Of a stretch of DNA of 64,000 nucleotides, positions 27,077-36,591 are shown piece by piece. Numbering within the stretch: position 1 is the first letter of the stretch; every line of letters begins with the position of its first letter. The stretch comes from Alphaproteobacteria bacterium (lineage in GTDB: Bacteria > Pseudomonadota > Alphaproteobacteria > UBA2966): positions 41,323-105,322 of the forward strand of contig JABILA010000135.1 of NCBI GenBank assembly GCA_018654745.1, in the 5' to 3' direction. Under the pieces are notes generated by a model. It searched no databases. It was not told where the DNA came from and was given only the letters and a program-made list of their open reading frames with translations. The position numbers and the translations under genes were made by a program.

Positions 27077-28243
27077 TCAAACTGTTTGTTTTGATTGAGC
27101 AAAGTATTTCTGCAGCACAGTTGTATAGATATTGGTCAATGTCTCTATGTCTTCAACTTTTACCCGTTCATCGACCTTGTGCATGGTCTGGCCAACCAGG
27201 CCAAACTCTGCCACCGGGCAGAAGTTTTTGATGAATCGGGCGTCAGAAGTACCGCCAGTGGTGCTGAGCTCCGGTGTCATGCCCATATGATCCTGAACGG
27301 CTTCAGAGATCAGGTTTGACAACAAACCAGGAGGCGTCAGGAATGACTCGCCTGAACAGTGCAGCTTCAATTCGTAGTTTTCACTGACTTTGTCGAAGCC
27401 TTCGCGCAGCCACTTTTCCAGACTGGAACATGTGTGGCTGTCGTTGAAGCGAATATTGAAGGTTGCCCTGGCCTGGGCCGGGATAATATTGGTTGCGGGA
27501 TTGCCAACATCGATTGTTGTCATGGCAATTGTGGATGCCTGAAAGTGATCGTTCCCCTGGTCAAGCTCATTTTCCGTCAGATGACGCACCATCTGGATCA
27601 GCCGGGGGATCGGGTTGTCCGCCAGATGTGGGTAGGCGGTATGGCCCTGAGCCCCATTGACAGTGAGCCAGCCAGACATGGACCCGCGTCGACCGATCTT
27701 GATCATTTCACCAAGACGGGTTGGATTGGTTGGCTCGCCCACCAGACAGATACCGATGGTCTCACCTTGTTCAACCATCCAGTCCAGTACCTTTTTGGTG
27801 CCATTGATGGCCGGACCTTCTTCGTCTCCAGTGATCAAAAGACTGATAGATCCATCGAAGTCGCTGGAGGACGCAATTTGCGATGCCGCAGACGCAAAGG
27901 CTGCGACCGCACATTTCATGTCACTGGACCCGCGACCAAATAAAACACCGTCAATGATTTCCGCCGCAAAAGGGTCAACGGTCCAGGCTTTTTCATCACC
28001 AACGGGCACAACATCCGTATGACCTGCAAAACAGAAATTTGGGCTCGAAGTACCTAAGCGCGCATAAAGGTTTCGCACATCCGGCGTATCATCAGCGGAG
28101 AAGGTCAGGTCGTGACAAACAAATCCAACGCTCTCCAGCGCTGTCCGCAGTACATCCAGTGCACCCGCATCTTCCGGCGTCACACTTGGGCAACGGATCA
28201 GATCACGTGAGAGCTCGATGGCATCAAGAACAGGTGCGGACAT
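27077..28243 (-). CDS. dapE: Succinyl-diaminopimelate desuccinylase
   Basis: A 388-residue M20-family zinc hydrolase making LL-diaminopimelate for lysine and peptidoglycan. The start is set at ATG 28241-28243, where the family begins ([25 protein letters not shown]); a longer frame overlaps dapD. Metal-site motifs are present: [26 protein letters not shown], and [14 protein letters not shown] with the catalytic Glu pair. It is ten bases downstream of dapD, which acts earlier in the same pathway. Confidence 0.97.
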   Translation of the reverse strand: MSAPVLDAIELSRDLIRCPSVTPEDAGALDVLRTALESVGFVCHDLTFSADDTPDVRNLYARLGTSSPNFCFAGHTDVVPVGDEKAWTVDPFAAEIIDGVLFGRGSSDMKCAVAAFASAASQIASSSDFDGSISLLITGDEEGPAINGTKKVLDWMVEQGETIGICLVGEPTNPTRLGEMIKIGRRGSMSGWLTVNGAQGHTAYPHLADNPIPRLIQMVRHLTENELDQGNDHFQASTIAMTTIDVGNPATNIIPAQARATFNIRFNDSHTCSSLEKWLREGFDKVSENYELKLHCSGESFLTPPGLLSNLISEAVQDHMGMTPELSTTGGTSDARFIKNFCPVAEFGLVGQTMHKVDERVKVEDIETLTNIYTTVLQKYFAQSKQTV

Positions 28244-28253
28244 GATCTTATGC

Positions 28254-29099
28254 CTAGTCCCGTAGAAGTTCGTTGACTGAAGTCTTCGAACGGGTTTGCT
28301 CATCTACGCGTTTGACGATAACGGCACAATAAAGGCTTGGACCAGGCGTGCCGTCCGGCAGATTTTTACCCGGCAGGCTGCCAGGGACAACAACTGAATA
28401 GGCTGGCACCCGACCCATGAAAATTTCACCGGTGGCGCGATCGATAATCTTGGTGGAAGCCCCGATGAAGACACCCATGGACAGGACTGCGCCGGTTTCG
28501 ACCACAACGCCCTCGGCAACTTCAGAACGGGCACCGATGAAACAGTTGTCTTCGATGATAACCGGACCAGCCTGCAAAGGCTCCAGAACGCCACCGATAC
28601 CAACACCGCCAGAGATATGACAGTCTTTGCCAATCTGGGCGCAGGAGCCAATGGTGACCCATGTATCAACCATGGTGCCGCTGTCGACATAAGCGCCAAG
28701 GTTTACGAAGGATGGCATCAGGATGGCGCCAGGGGCGACATAAGCAGAATGACGAACAATACAGTTAGGGACGGCACGAAAGCCTGCTTGACGGAAGCGG
28801 GCATCGTCCCAGCCTTCAAACTTTGACGGCACTTTATCAAACCAGGGAGTACTCTCCCCAGGACCACCAGGAATGACGGTCATATCGTTGAGACGGAATG
28901 AAAGCAGCACTGCCTTTTTCAGCCACTGATTAACAACCCAGTCGGCACCGTCTTTTTGTGCGACGCGCATTGAACCATCGTCAAGGGCGTTCAAGGCTGC
29001 CTGAACGGCATCACGGACAGCGCCGGATGTTTCAAGATTGACGTTGTCGCGGTCTTCCCAGGCGGCTTCGATCGTCGTCTGCAAATCAGAGGCTTGCAT
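28254..29099 (-). CDS. dapD: 2,3,4,5-tetrahydropyridine-2,6-dicarboxylate N-succinyltransferase
   Basis: A 281-residue trimeric acyltransferase with a left-handed beta-helix. It has an N-terminal helical domain ([14 protein letters not shown]), then hexapeptide-type repeats ([31 protein letters not shown]) and the conserved [11 protein letters not shown] region. It succinylates tetrahydrodipicolinate in the DAP/lysine pathway. AAGGAGC upstream supports the ATG at 29099. It is the first gene of dapD-dapE-membrane protein. Confidence 0.98.
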   Translation of the reverse strand: MQASDLQTTIEAAWEDRDNVNLETSGAVRDAVQAALNALDDGSMRVAQKDGADWVVNQWLKKAVLLSFRLNDMTVIPGGPGESTPWFDKVPSKFEGWDDARFRQAGFRAVPNCIVRHSAYVAPGAILMPSFVNLGAYVDSGTMVDTWVTIGSCAQIGKDCHISGGVGIGGVLEPLQAGPVIIEDNCFIGARSEVAEGVVVETGAVLSMGVFIGASTKIIDRATGEIFMGRVPAYSVVVPGSLPGKNLPDGTPGPSLYCAVIVKRVDEQTRSKTSVNELLRD

Positions 29100-29218
29100 G
29101 TTCGCTCCTTGCGGTGGCCGCGATGTTTTCGCGGGTTATTCAGAATGGCTATAAACAGAATTGTTGGCAGCTATCTAGCACGACAACAAAGGGAATTGAA
29201 GGTTTTTGACCTTAAATG

Positions 29219-29965
29219 TTAACGAGGCTCAAGGCCGGCTACAGCTGCCTGTAAAAATGTTGTGACATCCTTGGCAATATGGTGCACGTGATCACCTTCG
29301 CCATCACCAGACCATTCTGCGTGCCCAGGTACCCAGACCGTTGTCATGCCCAACGCAGCAGCAGGCTCAAGATTTCTGTCCATATCATCGAAAAATATGG
29401 TTTCGACAGCGTTCAGGTCATGTTCCCTGATCAGCTTTTGGTAGGGCTGGACGTCAGGTTTGGGTACAAAATCACTGGCAGCAATATCAAAAATAGCTTC
29501 GAAATGATGCTCAATCCCCAGTTTTCCAGTCACATTCTCGGCGTGTTTTACCGATCCGTTGGTAAAAATCAGCTTGCGACCCGGCAATTTGTGCAAAACA
29601 GCGTCCAACGCCGGCGACACATCAACAGGTGCCAGGTCAATATCATGGACAAAATCCATATAATGATGTGGATCAACATCATGGTCGACCATCAGGCCAC
29701 GCAACGTCGTTCCGTGCTCTCTGAAGTACCTTTTTTGATGCACCCGTGCATTTTCCATGTTGAGGTCCAGCACATCCGCCACATATTCATTAATACGCAG
29801 ATCAATCTGCGAAAACAGATTGCAGTGTGCGGGATACAGCGTGTTGTCGAGGTCAAATAACCAGACCTTGATATGATCCAGTTCCGGATTGACATTCCCG
29901 GACTTGTTAACGTTTGTCATAGATACTGAAACGGCTCCAGGCTGCGTGCTTTTTTGATTGTCCAT
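29219..29965 (-). CDS. HAD-family pyrimidine 5'-nucleotidase-like phosphatase
   Basis: A HAD hydrolase of about 248 residues from the ATG at 29965; ATGs at 30034 and 29920 are alternatives, since no ribosome binding site is decisive. Motif I is VWLFDLDNTLY (nucleophile Asp), motif II IFTNGS, motif III in DFVPKPD, motif IV IFFDDMDRN. The LDNTLYP form and cap region match pyrimidine 5'-nucleotidases (yeast SDT1-like), which are frequent beside argB and dapD in alphaproteobacteria. The substrate is inferred only from the family. Confidence 0.9.
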   Translation of the reverse strand: MDNQKSTQPGAVSVSMTNVNKSGNVNPELDHIKVWLFDLDNTLYPAHCNLFSQIDLRINEYVADVLDLNMENARVHQKRYFREHGTTLRGLMVDHDVDPHHYMDFVHDIDLAPVDVSPALDAVLHKLPGRKLIFTNGSVKHAENVTGKLGIEHHFEAIFDIAASDFVPKPDVQPYQKLIREHDLNAVETIFFDDMDRNLEPAAALGMTTVWVPGHAEWSGDGEGDHVHHIAKDVTTFLQAAVAGLEPR

Positions 29966-30147
29966 GATGATAGATGTGGTCCAATTGAGTGCTGGAACAA
30001 GATAGAGAGATAAACTTGTAACGAAAAGAGGCATTCAGATAATGAATAGACCTCATGGCCCTAAAGTGTTTCAGTGACAGTGTTTTCTGCTATTCTGGAA
30101 CGATGTAGTCCCCGTCGGGACCTGTTTGGTAATGGAGACCCTTATTA

Positions 30148-31794
30148 ATGGGTGTTGAAGACGACCTGCGTTCGGATCGGGATCGGTTTGTTGCGTTTGC
30201 CTTTTCGGCAGCGGATGCATTCCTCGAACTGGACGATGACAACAAGGTTATCTATGCCGTGGGTGCAACCCAGTGGTTGGCAGGTGTCACGCCAGACAAA
30301 CTGACAGATTTGTCATTCCTCTCGATGGTTTCGCAGGAAGACCGTTTGCTGCTTGAGGCCTCTTTGGCAACGGCAAAACGCCAGGGCCGTTTCGGTCCGG
30401 TGAATATGCGCGTGTTGAAACAAAATTCCGAACCCATGCGGGTTGCCGTGTTCGGTACCTCATTGCCAACGCACCAGGGACATACATTTCTTGCATTGGC
30501 AGCCCAACGCCTGGTGTCGACGGCGCAGACCCCAGATGCGGCAGCCCTCGATGCTGAAACAGGTTTGTTGAACAAGGACGCCTTTTCCGACGTTGCAAAC
30601 GAAGCCTTGAAAGCAGGCAAGGCCGCGGGCATGAACTACAACATGACCTTGATCGACATGGATGGCCTGGACAAGCTCAAGGACAAACTGGGAGAAGCCG
30701 GCGAAGATCTGCTGCACGATATTTCGGCGCATTTGCAAGCTAACTCGGTCAACGGTGCTTCTGCCGGGCGCATAGATGACGGCAAGTTTGGTCTTGTGCA
30801 CGAACCCGGTCTTGATGTTGCCGCCTTGGAAAAAAGCATTGAGGAAAAGACCAAAGAGGCAGACCCCACAGGTGAAGGCATGGAGGTCGGTGCCGCGACG
30901 GTTGATCTTGAAGCAACTATGTCAGAAGAAGACAACGCCAAGGCGCTGCTCTACACCATTAACAAGTTTTCGGAAAGCAAGGGTGATTTCACCATTGGCG
31001 AGCTGACCGAAGGTTACAAGACCATGATGGATGAGACGCAGGAAAAGATTATTGCGTTCAAGAAAACCATCAACGCCGGTGATTTTGATGCGCTCTATCA
31101 GCCCATTGTCGAACTTTCGACGCGCTTTGTGCATCACTATGAAGGGCTTGCACGACTAAGGGTCAGTGGTCCGGAAGCTTCGCCTTTCGCATTCATTACC
31201 TTTGCCGAAGAAGTTGGGGTCATTGGTGATTTTGATATTGCTATGACTCGCAAGGTTGCAAATAAAATCATGACGGCACGACAGGAAGGCGAAATCCTGA
31301 GTGTCGCAGTAAATATATCTGGCCGCTCAATCGAAAGCCCAATGTTTGTGGACGAGCTCCATGATTATCTGAAGCATTGTTCTTCTATCCGGGAAGAGTT
31401 GATTTTTGAACTTACGGAATCATCAAAGATTGAGGACCTCGAGACGACGAACAATATTATTCAGGGCATTCGTGAACTTGGACATCATGTCTGCCTGGAT
31501 GATTTCGGTTCGGGTGCAGCGGCATATCAGTATTTGCGCGCCCTCGAAGTTGACTATGTAAAAATTGACGGGATTTATGTGCAAGAAGCGCTGAGCACAA
31601 AAAACGGCAAGGCGTTTTTGAAATCAATGGCAACATTGTGCACAGATATTAATATCAATACCGTTGCCGAATTTATCGAGGACGAAGAAACAGCCAGCTT
31701 CTTGCAGGAAATTGGCGTTCGTTATGGGCAAGGTTATTTGTTTGGCAAACCAGGCGTCAGCACGTCAGGCACACAACACAGGGAAGCGTCCTGA
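30148..31794 (+). CDS. EAL-domain c-di-GMP phosphodiesterase with degenerate GGDEF domain
   Basis: A 548-residue soluble protein. Residues about 10-125 are PAS-like (AFLELDDDNKVIYAVG). About 135-275 is a GGDEF-type fold starting DAETGLLNKDAF, with the active loop degraded to IDDGKFGL, so no cyclase activity is expected. Residues about 300-535 form an EAL domain keeping most catalytic residues: E332 in YEGLAR (EGL, not EAL), N389 in NISG, ELTES (about 421), DDFGSG (451-456), K472 in KIDG, AEFIEDE and QGYLFGKP. GGAGA upstream of ATG 30148 supports the start. It is followed by a GGDEF protein and a DUF2336 protein. Confidence 0.9.
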   Translation: MGVEDDLRSDRDRFVAFAFSAADAFLELDDDNKVIYAVGATQWLAGVTPDKLTDLSFLSMVSQEDRLLLEASLATAKRQGRFGPVNMRVLKQNSEPMRVAVFGTSLPTHQGHTFLALAAQRLVSTAQTPDAAALDAETGLLNKDAFSDVANEALKAGKAAGMNYNMTLIDMDGLDKLKDKLGEAGEDLLHDISAHLQANSVNGASAGRIDDGKFGLVHEPGLDVAALEKSIEEKTKEADPTGEGMEVGAATVDLEATMSEEDNAKALLYTINKFSESKGDFTIGELTEGYKTMMDETQEKIIAFKKTINAGDFDALYQPIVELSTRFVHHYEGLARLRVSGPEASPFAFITFAEEVGVIGDFDIAMTRKVANKIMTARQEGEILSVAVNISGRSIESPMFVDELHDYLKHCSSIREELIFELTESSKIEDLETTNNIIQGIRELGHHVCLDDFGSGAAAYQYLRALEVDYVKIDGIYVQEALSTKNGKAFLKSMATLCTDININTVAEFIEDEETASFLQEIGVRYGQGYLFGKPGVSTSGTQHREAS

Positions 31795-31828
31795 TGATAT
31801 GTGTTTGTTGTGAAAAAAGGTGGCGCAA

Positions 31829-33622
31829 ATGACAGGCCACGATATCCCGATGGTTTTGAAGGGCATTACTGATACTGTCTCTGACGACGTCAACGAGGCT
31901 GTTAAGCCAGCGACTGCGGTCGCCGGGTACTCGGCGCTTCCTGAACAGCTTTCCCTGTCTCCTGAAAAACTGTTGGACGGATTTGACGGGCCTGCTGCTA
32001 TTCTGGATCGACGAGGTAAACTCATCGGCCAGAACGGGAATGGTCAGTCCCTGGCAGTTCTTTTTTCAAGCAATGGTGATCCGGCCATACGCGGGATGCT
32101 GGCCAATGTTATCGGTGGCAACAAGGCCGTGTCCGAGAAGCTGGATTTACCGGAATTATCGGGAGGTGGCTCAATTGAAGTTTCGTTGGTTCCCCTGAAA
32201 GATGAAACCGGGACTTCTTTTGTCGCTGTGTTGTCGCGGGAAACAACGATGGAGCGAAACTTCATTAATGCCCTGCTGACGTCCAGGCAGCTATTCAAGG
32301 ATCTGGTCACGTGTTCAGCAGACTTCGCCTGGGAAACGGATCAAAACGGAAATTTCAAATTTGTCTCGGAACGTGGTGTGCTCGGATACTCTGCTCACAA
32401 GCTTAACGGCAATCCGCCGAGGAACCTGCTCCATCACAAACACGACAAGAGTTTACCCTTTCCTTTTGATAGCGAAGTACCTCTGGAAGATGCCGAGGTC
32501 TGGCTTCGTCATGCCGATGGTACAGCAGCCTGTCTGGTCATTTCTTCTGTTCCGGTTCACTCCGAAACAGGTGAATGGCTTGGTGCGCGAGGTGTGGCCA
32601 GGGATATGACGGATACGCGTGAGCGTGATCAGGCGCTGGAGCGCGAACGCAATCGCAACGAGTTGCTGAATACAATTGTTGATGCCATCCGAAATGAAGT
32701 AGAACCGGGCCGGATGCTTGGAACGGCTGCCGAAGCAATTGCTGCAGCGGTTGGTGCGCGGCATTGCTGGGTGATGCGGGGAGATCCCGGACAAGGTTTT
32801 TTGAACGCCGCTGAATATGGCGGTATATCCTCGCCTATTCCCAAAGAAGCTTCTGATTCTGTATCGGAAATCATGCTGCATGGTGATCCCCGTGGTGTTG
32901 TTGAACGGCAGGTGGGGATGCATCAGATTTTAACAGCGGCCTGTCGCTACCGGGGCGAAGTAAACGGCGCTATTGCTATTTCCCGTGGGGTTGATCAGGC
33001 GGACTGGAGTGAAGACGCCAAGGCTTTATTGGCCGGCGTTGCCGCCCGTGTCGGTATTGCTGTCGAACAAATTTCAATACATGAGAAACTGGAGCGGTTG
33101 TCGCGTGTTGACGAATTAACAGGTCTTTATAACCGACGTGCTTTTTACGAAGATCTTGAAGCCAGGTTGGCCCATCATCGCAGAACTGGAAGATCAGGCG
33201 CGTTGGTTTATGTTGATCTTGATAACTTCAAAATGGTCAATGATGTGCACGGCCATTCGGCAGGCGACGATGTCTTGAAACTTCTGTCAGATATTCTGGA
33301 AGGTGGTAGCCGGATCGGAGATCTGACGGCACGCCTGGGCGGAGATGAGTTTGCGCTTTGGACGGAAGATACGGACGATGAAGGAGCGATGACAAAAGCT
33401 CGTCTCTTGATGGCAGATGCAGAGCAATTGCGGACTTATTCTGCGGACGATGAACATCCATTGGGTATTTCTGTTGGTATTGCGGTTAGTGATCCACGCT
33501 CCAGTGAGACAATGAACGAAATGATCGGTCGTGCAGACGGTGCCATGTACGATGTCAAACACTCAGGCAAAGGCGGGTATGCTGTAATGTTGCCCGGCGG
33601 AAACATAGTGAGAGGGACGTAA
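31829..33622 (+). CDS. PAS-GAF-GGDEF diguanylate cyclase
   Basis: A protein of about 597 residues; ATG 31829 is preferred because AAGG (31817-31820) is well spaced, and a GTG at 31820 is possible. A PAS-like N-terminal region and a second PAS (about residues 150-265, CSADFAWETDQNGNFKFVS) precede a GAF-like domain (about 285-420) and a C-terminal GGDEF domain. The cyclase motif RLGGDEFAL is intact, with the inhibitory I-site RIGD exactly five residues before it. It should make c-di-GMP under product feedback. There are no membrane segments. Its stop overlaps the start of the DUF2336 gene (TAATG). Confidence 0.93.
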   Translation: MTGHDIPMVLKGITDTVSDDVNEAVKPATAVAGYSALPEQLSLSPEKLLDGFDGPAAILDRRGKLIGQNGNGQSLAVLFSSNGDPAIRGMLANVIGGNKAVSEKLDLPELSGGGSIEVSLVPLKDETGTSFVAVLSRETTMERNFINALLTSRQLFKDLVTCSADFAWETDQNGNFKFVSERGVLGYSAHKLNGNPPRNLLHHKHDKSLPFPFDSEVPLEDAEVWLRHADGTAACLVISSVPVHSETGEWLGARGVARDMTDTRERDQALERERNRNELLNTIVDAIRNEVEPGRMLGTAAEAIAAAVGARHCWVMRGDPGQGFLNAAEYGGISSPIPKEASDSVSEIMLHGDPRGVVERQVGMHQILTAACRYRGEVNGAIAISRGVDQADWSEDAKALLAGVAARVGIAVEQISIHEKLERLSRVDELTGLYNRRAFYEDLEARLAHHRRTGRSGALVYVDLDNFKMVNDVHGHSAGDDVLKLLSDILEGGSRIGDLTARLGGDEFALWTEDTDDEGAMTKARLLMADAEQLRTYSADDEHPLGISVGIAVSDPRSSETMNEMIGRADGAMYDVKHSGKGGYAVMLPGGNIVRGT

Positions 33623-34875
33623 TGTTTGGAAATCTTTTCGGGAAGGGACGGAAAGTCGCTAAAAAGAAAGAGGTCACTTACGAGGAATCGAGGGACCTGG
33701 CGACAAGTACCAGTCACGCCGAACGCAAGGAACTGGCGAAACGCAAGGACGTAAAACCTGAGGTTTTGTATTTTCTGGCAAGTGACGATTCTCCCACTGT
33801 CAGGCGAAAAGTTGCAACCAACAAAAACACACCGCGTCAGGCTGACGTCATTCTGTCCACAGATGACAATGACGAAGTTCGTTGCGATCTGGCGTTGAAA
33901 ATTGGACGTCTGGTTCCGAATATTTCTGAAACAGAATCTGAAAAATTACAGAAGATGACTTTTCAGGTTCTGGAAACGCTGGCCAATGATCAACTCACCC
34001 GGGTCCGCCAGATCGTCGCTGAGGAAATCAAGCGCGCCGACAATGTACCGCAAAATATTGTTGATAGCCTTGCACGTGATGTTGAGCTGATAGTCGCGGC
34101 ACCGATACTTGAATATTCTCCATTGCTTAGCGACGATGACCTTATGGAGATCATACAGTCCTCGACAACGTCGGGGGCGATCAGTGCAATTTCCAAACGG
34201 GCTGCTGTCAGCCCGGATGTATCGGATGCAATTTTCGCGGCCAGGGATATTCCTGCGGTGGAGCAACTTTTGGCCAACAAGAATGCCCAGATCCGGGAAG
34301 AAACGCTGGATCAGATTGTCGACCAGGCCGCCGATAAAAAAAGCTGGCACAAGCCATTGGTCGATCGGCCCTTGTTGTCGCAACAAGCCATGCGTCATAT
34401 CGCAGGGTTCGTCAGTTTATCCTTACTTGATATCCTGGCCGAAACGCATGATCTGGACCAGGAAACGGAAAAAGAAGTCCGTGCGGCGGTTAAGGATGGC
34501 ATCGAAAAACATGATGTCACCGAAGATGAAGACATTCTGCAAGACAAGGCAAAAGAGCTCGTTGAGTCGGGCGGATTAACTGATGCGGAAGCCGCAAAGT
34601 TGATCAAGAGCCGGGAGTATGAACTGTTGGTTCGGGCCATGGCGATCAAGGCCGAAGTTTTGCCGCATATTGCTCACAAGATCATCGAATCAAAAAGTGG
34701 CAAGACAGTCACGGCCCTTGTATGGGCTGCAGGGCTGACCATGCGTACAGCTATGGATGTGCAAAAAACAGTTGCCAAAGTCCCGCCATCGGAACACATC
34801 AATGCCCGGGGTGGAACTGACTATCCGCTGACGGATGATGAAATGTCCTGGTATCTGGACTTCTTTGCAGACTGA
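33622..34875 (+). CDS. DUF2336 helical-repeat protein
   Basis: A 417-residue soluble protein of helical HEAT/leucine-rich-variant character. It begins with a basic region (FGNLFGKGRKVAKKKEV). Repeats follow such as AERKELAKRKDVKPEVLYFLASDDSPTVR, then the DUF2336 core (ADVILSTDDNDEVRCDLALKIG). The family is common in alphaproteobacteria and has no firm function; a role as adaptor or output partner of the c-di-GMP pair is my inference. The ATG at 33622 overlaps the GGDEF gene stop, so translation is coupled. It converges on argB five bases away. Confidence 0.85.
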   Translation: MFGNLFGKGRKVAKKKEVTYEESRDLATSTSHAERKELAKRKDVKPEVLYFLASDDSPTVRRKVATNKNTPRQADVILSTDDNDEVRCDLALKIGRLVPNISETESEKLQKMTFQVLETLANDQLTRVRQIVAEEIKRADNVPQNIVDSLARDVELIVAAPILEYSPLLSDDDLMEIIQSSTTSGAISAISKRAAVSPDVSDAIFAARDIPAVEQLLANKNAQIREETLDQIVDQAADKKSWHKPLVDRPLLSQQAMRHIAGFVSLSLLDILAETHDLDQETEKEVRAAVKDGIEKHDVTEDEDILQDKAKELVESGGLTDAEAAKLIKSREYELLVRAMAIKAEVLPHIAHKIIESKSGKTVTALVWAAGLTMRTAMDVQKTVAKVPPSEHINARGGTDYPLTDDEMSWYLDFFAD

Positions 34876-34880
34876 GAAAG

Positions 34881-35804
34881 TCAGTCTTCGACGTCAGGGC
34901 CTTTGATCATGGTGCCGACACCGTGCTCGGTGAAAATTTCCAGTAGCAAGACATGCGGTATCCGACCATCAAGGATCGTTGCTGAACGTGTGCCCTGATC
35001 AATGGCGTTCAGGCAATTTTCAATCTTGGGGATCATGCCGCCGTGAATAGTGCCATCGGCTATCATGGCACGGGCCGTTTCGGCCGTTATCTCCGGCATT
35101 AACTGGTCTTCGCTATCAAGCACACCTGCGATATCAGTCATCATGATAAGCTTGCTGGCGCCAATAGCGGCGGCAACAGCACCGGCAGCGGTGTCAGCGT
35201 TGATGTTATAGGTTTCACCATTTTCGCCAACACCGATGGGTGCTATCACTGGAATAGCATCTGATTGCTCAAGAACATGCAGCACGTGCGGATTAATCTT
35301 TTTAGGTTCTCCCACAAATCCAAGATCCAGAACCTTCTCGATATTTGAATCGGGATCCTTCTTTGTGCGGTGCAACTTTTGTGCCTCGATCAACCGGCCA
35401 TCCTTGCCAGACAATCCCATTGCGGTCCCTCCGGCGCCATTGATTGCCGTAACGATCTGTTTGTTGATCGACCCTGACAAAACCATTTCCACGACTTCGA
35501 CGGTCGTTTGATCGGTTACTCTCAAGCCATCAATAAATTCGCTCTTGATCGCCAGCCGCTCCAGCATGGCACCAATTTGGGGACCGCCGCCGTGCACAAT
35601 CACCGGGTTGATTCCCACATGCTTGATCAAGACGATATCGCGGGCAAATCTTTCGGCCAGGGAGGGGTCTCCCATAGCGTGGCCACCATATTTGATGACA
35701 AAGGTTTGTCCGGCAAACCGGCGCATATAGGGAAGGGCCTCAGACAGGGTCTGTGCCGTGTGCAACCACTGTTCGGTTGTCTTTTTTTCACTGGTATCTG
35801 ACAT
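34881..35804 (-). CDS. argB: Acetylglutamate kinase
   Basis: A 307-residue amino-acid kinase phosphorylating N-acetylglutamate in arginine synthesis. Motifs: [12 protein letters not shown] (about 31-42), the substrate loop [11 protein letters not shown], and [28 protein letters not shown]. The C-terminal part [16 protein letters not shown] is conserved. It is the last gene of the rpmH-to-argB operon. Confidence 0.98.
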   Translation of the reverse strand: MSDTSEKKTTEQWLHTAQTLSEALPYMRRFAGQTFVIKYGGHAMGDPSLAERFARDIVLIKHVGINPVIVHGGGPQIGAMLERLAIKSEFIDGLRVTDQTTVEVVEMVLSGSINKQIVTAINGAGGTAMGLSGKDGRLIEAQKLHRTKKDPDSNIEKVLDLGFVGEPKKINPHVLHVLEQSDAIPVIAPIGVGENGETYNINADTAAGAVAAAIGASKLIMMTDIAGVLDSEDQLMPEITAETARAMIADGTIHGGMIPKIENCLNAIDQGTRSATILDGRIPHVLLLEIFTEHGVGTMIKGPDVED

Positions 35805-35882
35805 AATGTTGAATTTGTACTTGAATAAAGTGCGCAGGACCAGCGGCCTTTACGCAAGGGCGCGGTCAAGCGATGCCTCTAA

Positions 35883-36566
35883 TCAGAAATGGGTGGTGTC
35901 GGCCAAGGTTGAGATGTGGGCGCGCAGGGCTTCAATGCCGATGGCTTTATCCGAACTGGTTGAAATGATTTCCGGATGGGCGGCCACGTGCTTGCGCAAT
36001 TCAACATAGGTCTCGGCCAGCCGCTTTGTCAGTTCGGGACCTGGTGTTTTGTCGATCTTGGTCATGACAACTTGATAGGGCACAGCGTTGACATCCAACA
36101 TGGTCATGACCTCACGGTCCTTGTCTTTCAGGCCATGGCGGGAATCAATCAAGACAAAAACCCGGGCCAGGCTGGCGCGGCCTTTTAGATAAGAATCGAC
36201 AAGATGGGTCCAGCTTTTGATCGCGGTCTTTGAGGCTTTGGCATAACCATAGCCCGGCAGGTCCACCAGATAGAGCACCTTGGAAAGATTAAAGAAATTG
36301 ATCTGCTGGGTACGGCCCGGCGTTTGCGAGGTGCGGGCCAAAGTCTTGCGACCCGTCAGGGCGTTGACCAGACTGGATTTTCCGACGTTTGATCTACCTG
36401 CAAAGGCGATTTCCGGCAAGGCCATGTCGGGTAGATCACCCAGTTTGTTGGTCCCGTGGATAAAATCGCAGGGGCCAGCAAACATCAACCGGCCGCGCTC
36501 GATGGTCGCCGCATCAAGCGAGGGCGAGTCCGGATCAACCGGCGGCAGGTTGGTGTCATCTGACAT
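35883..36566 (-). CDS. engB: Ribosome biogenesis GTP-binding protein EngB/YihA
   Basis: A 227-residue TRAFAC GTPase needed for large ribosomal subunit assembly. G1 GRSNVGKSSLVNAL, G3 DLPGYGYAKA, G4 TKIDK and the switch I QTPGRTQQINFF are intact. An N-terminal extension of about 35 residues precedes the core. It is 25 bp downstream of yidC, in the classical yidC-yihA-argB order. Confidence 0.97.
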   Translation of the reverse strand: MSDDTNLPPVDPDSPSLDAATIERGRLMFAGPCDFIHGTNKLGDLPDMALPEIAFAGRSNVGKSSLVNALTGRKTLARTSQTPGRTQQINFFNLSKVLYLVDLPGYGYAKASKTAIKSWTHLVDSYLKGRASLARVFVLIDSRHGLKDKDREVMTMLDVNAVPYQVVMTKIDKTPGPELTKRLAETYVELRKHVAAHPEIISTSSDKAIGIEALRAHISTLADTTHF

Positions 36567-36591
36567 GGTTTTGATCTGCTCGAACGCTGGC

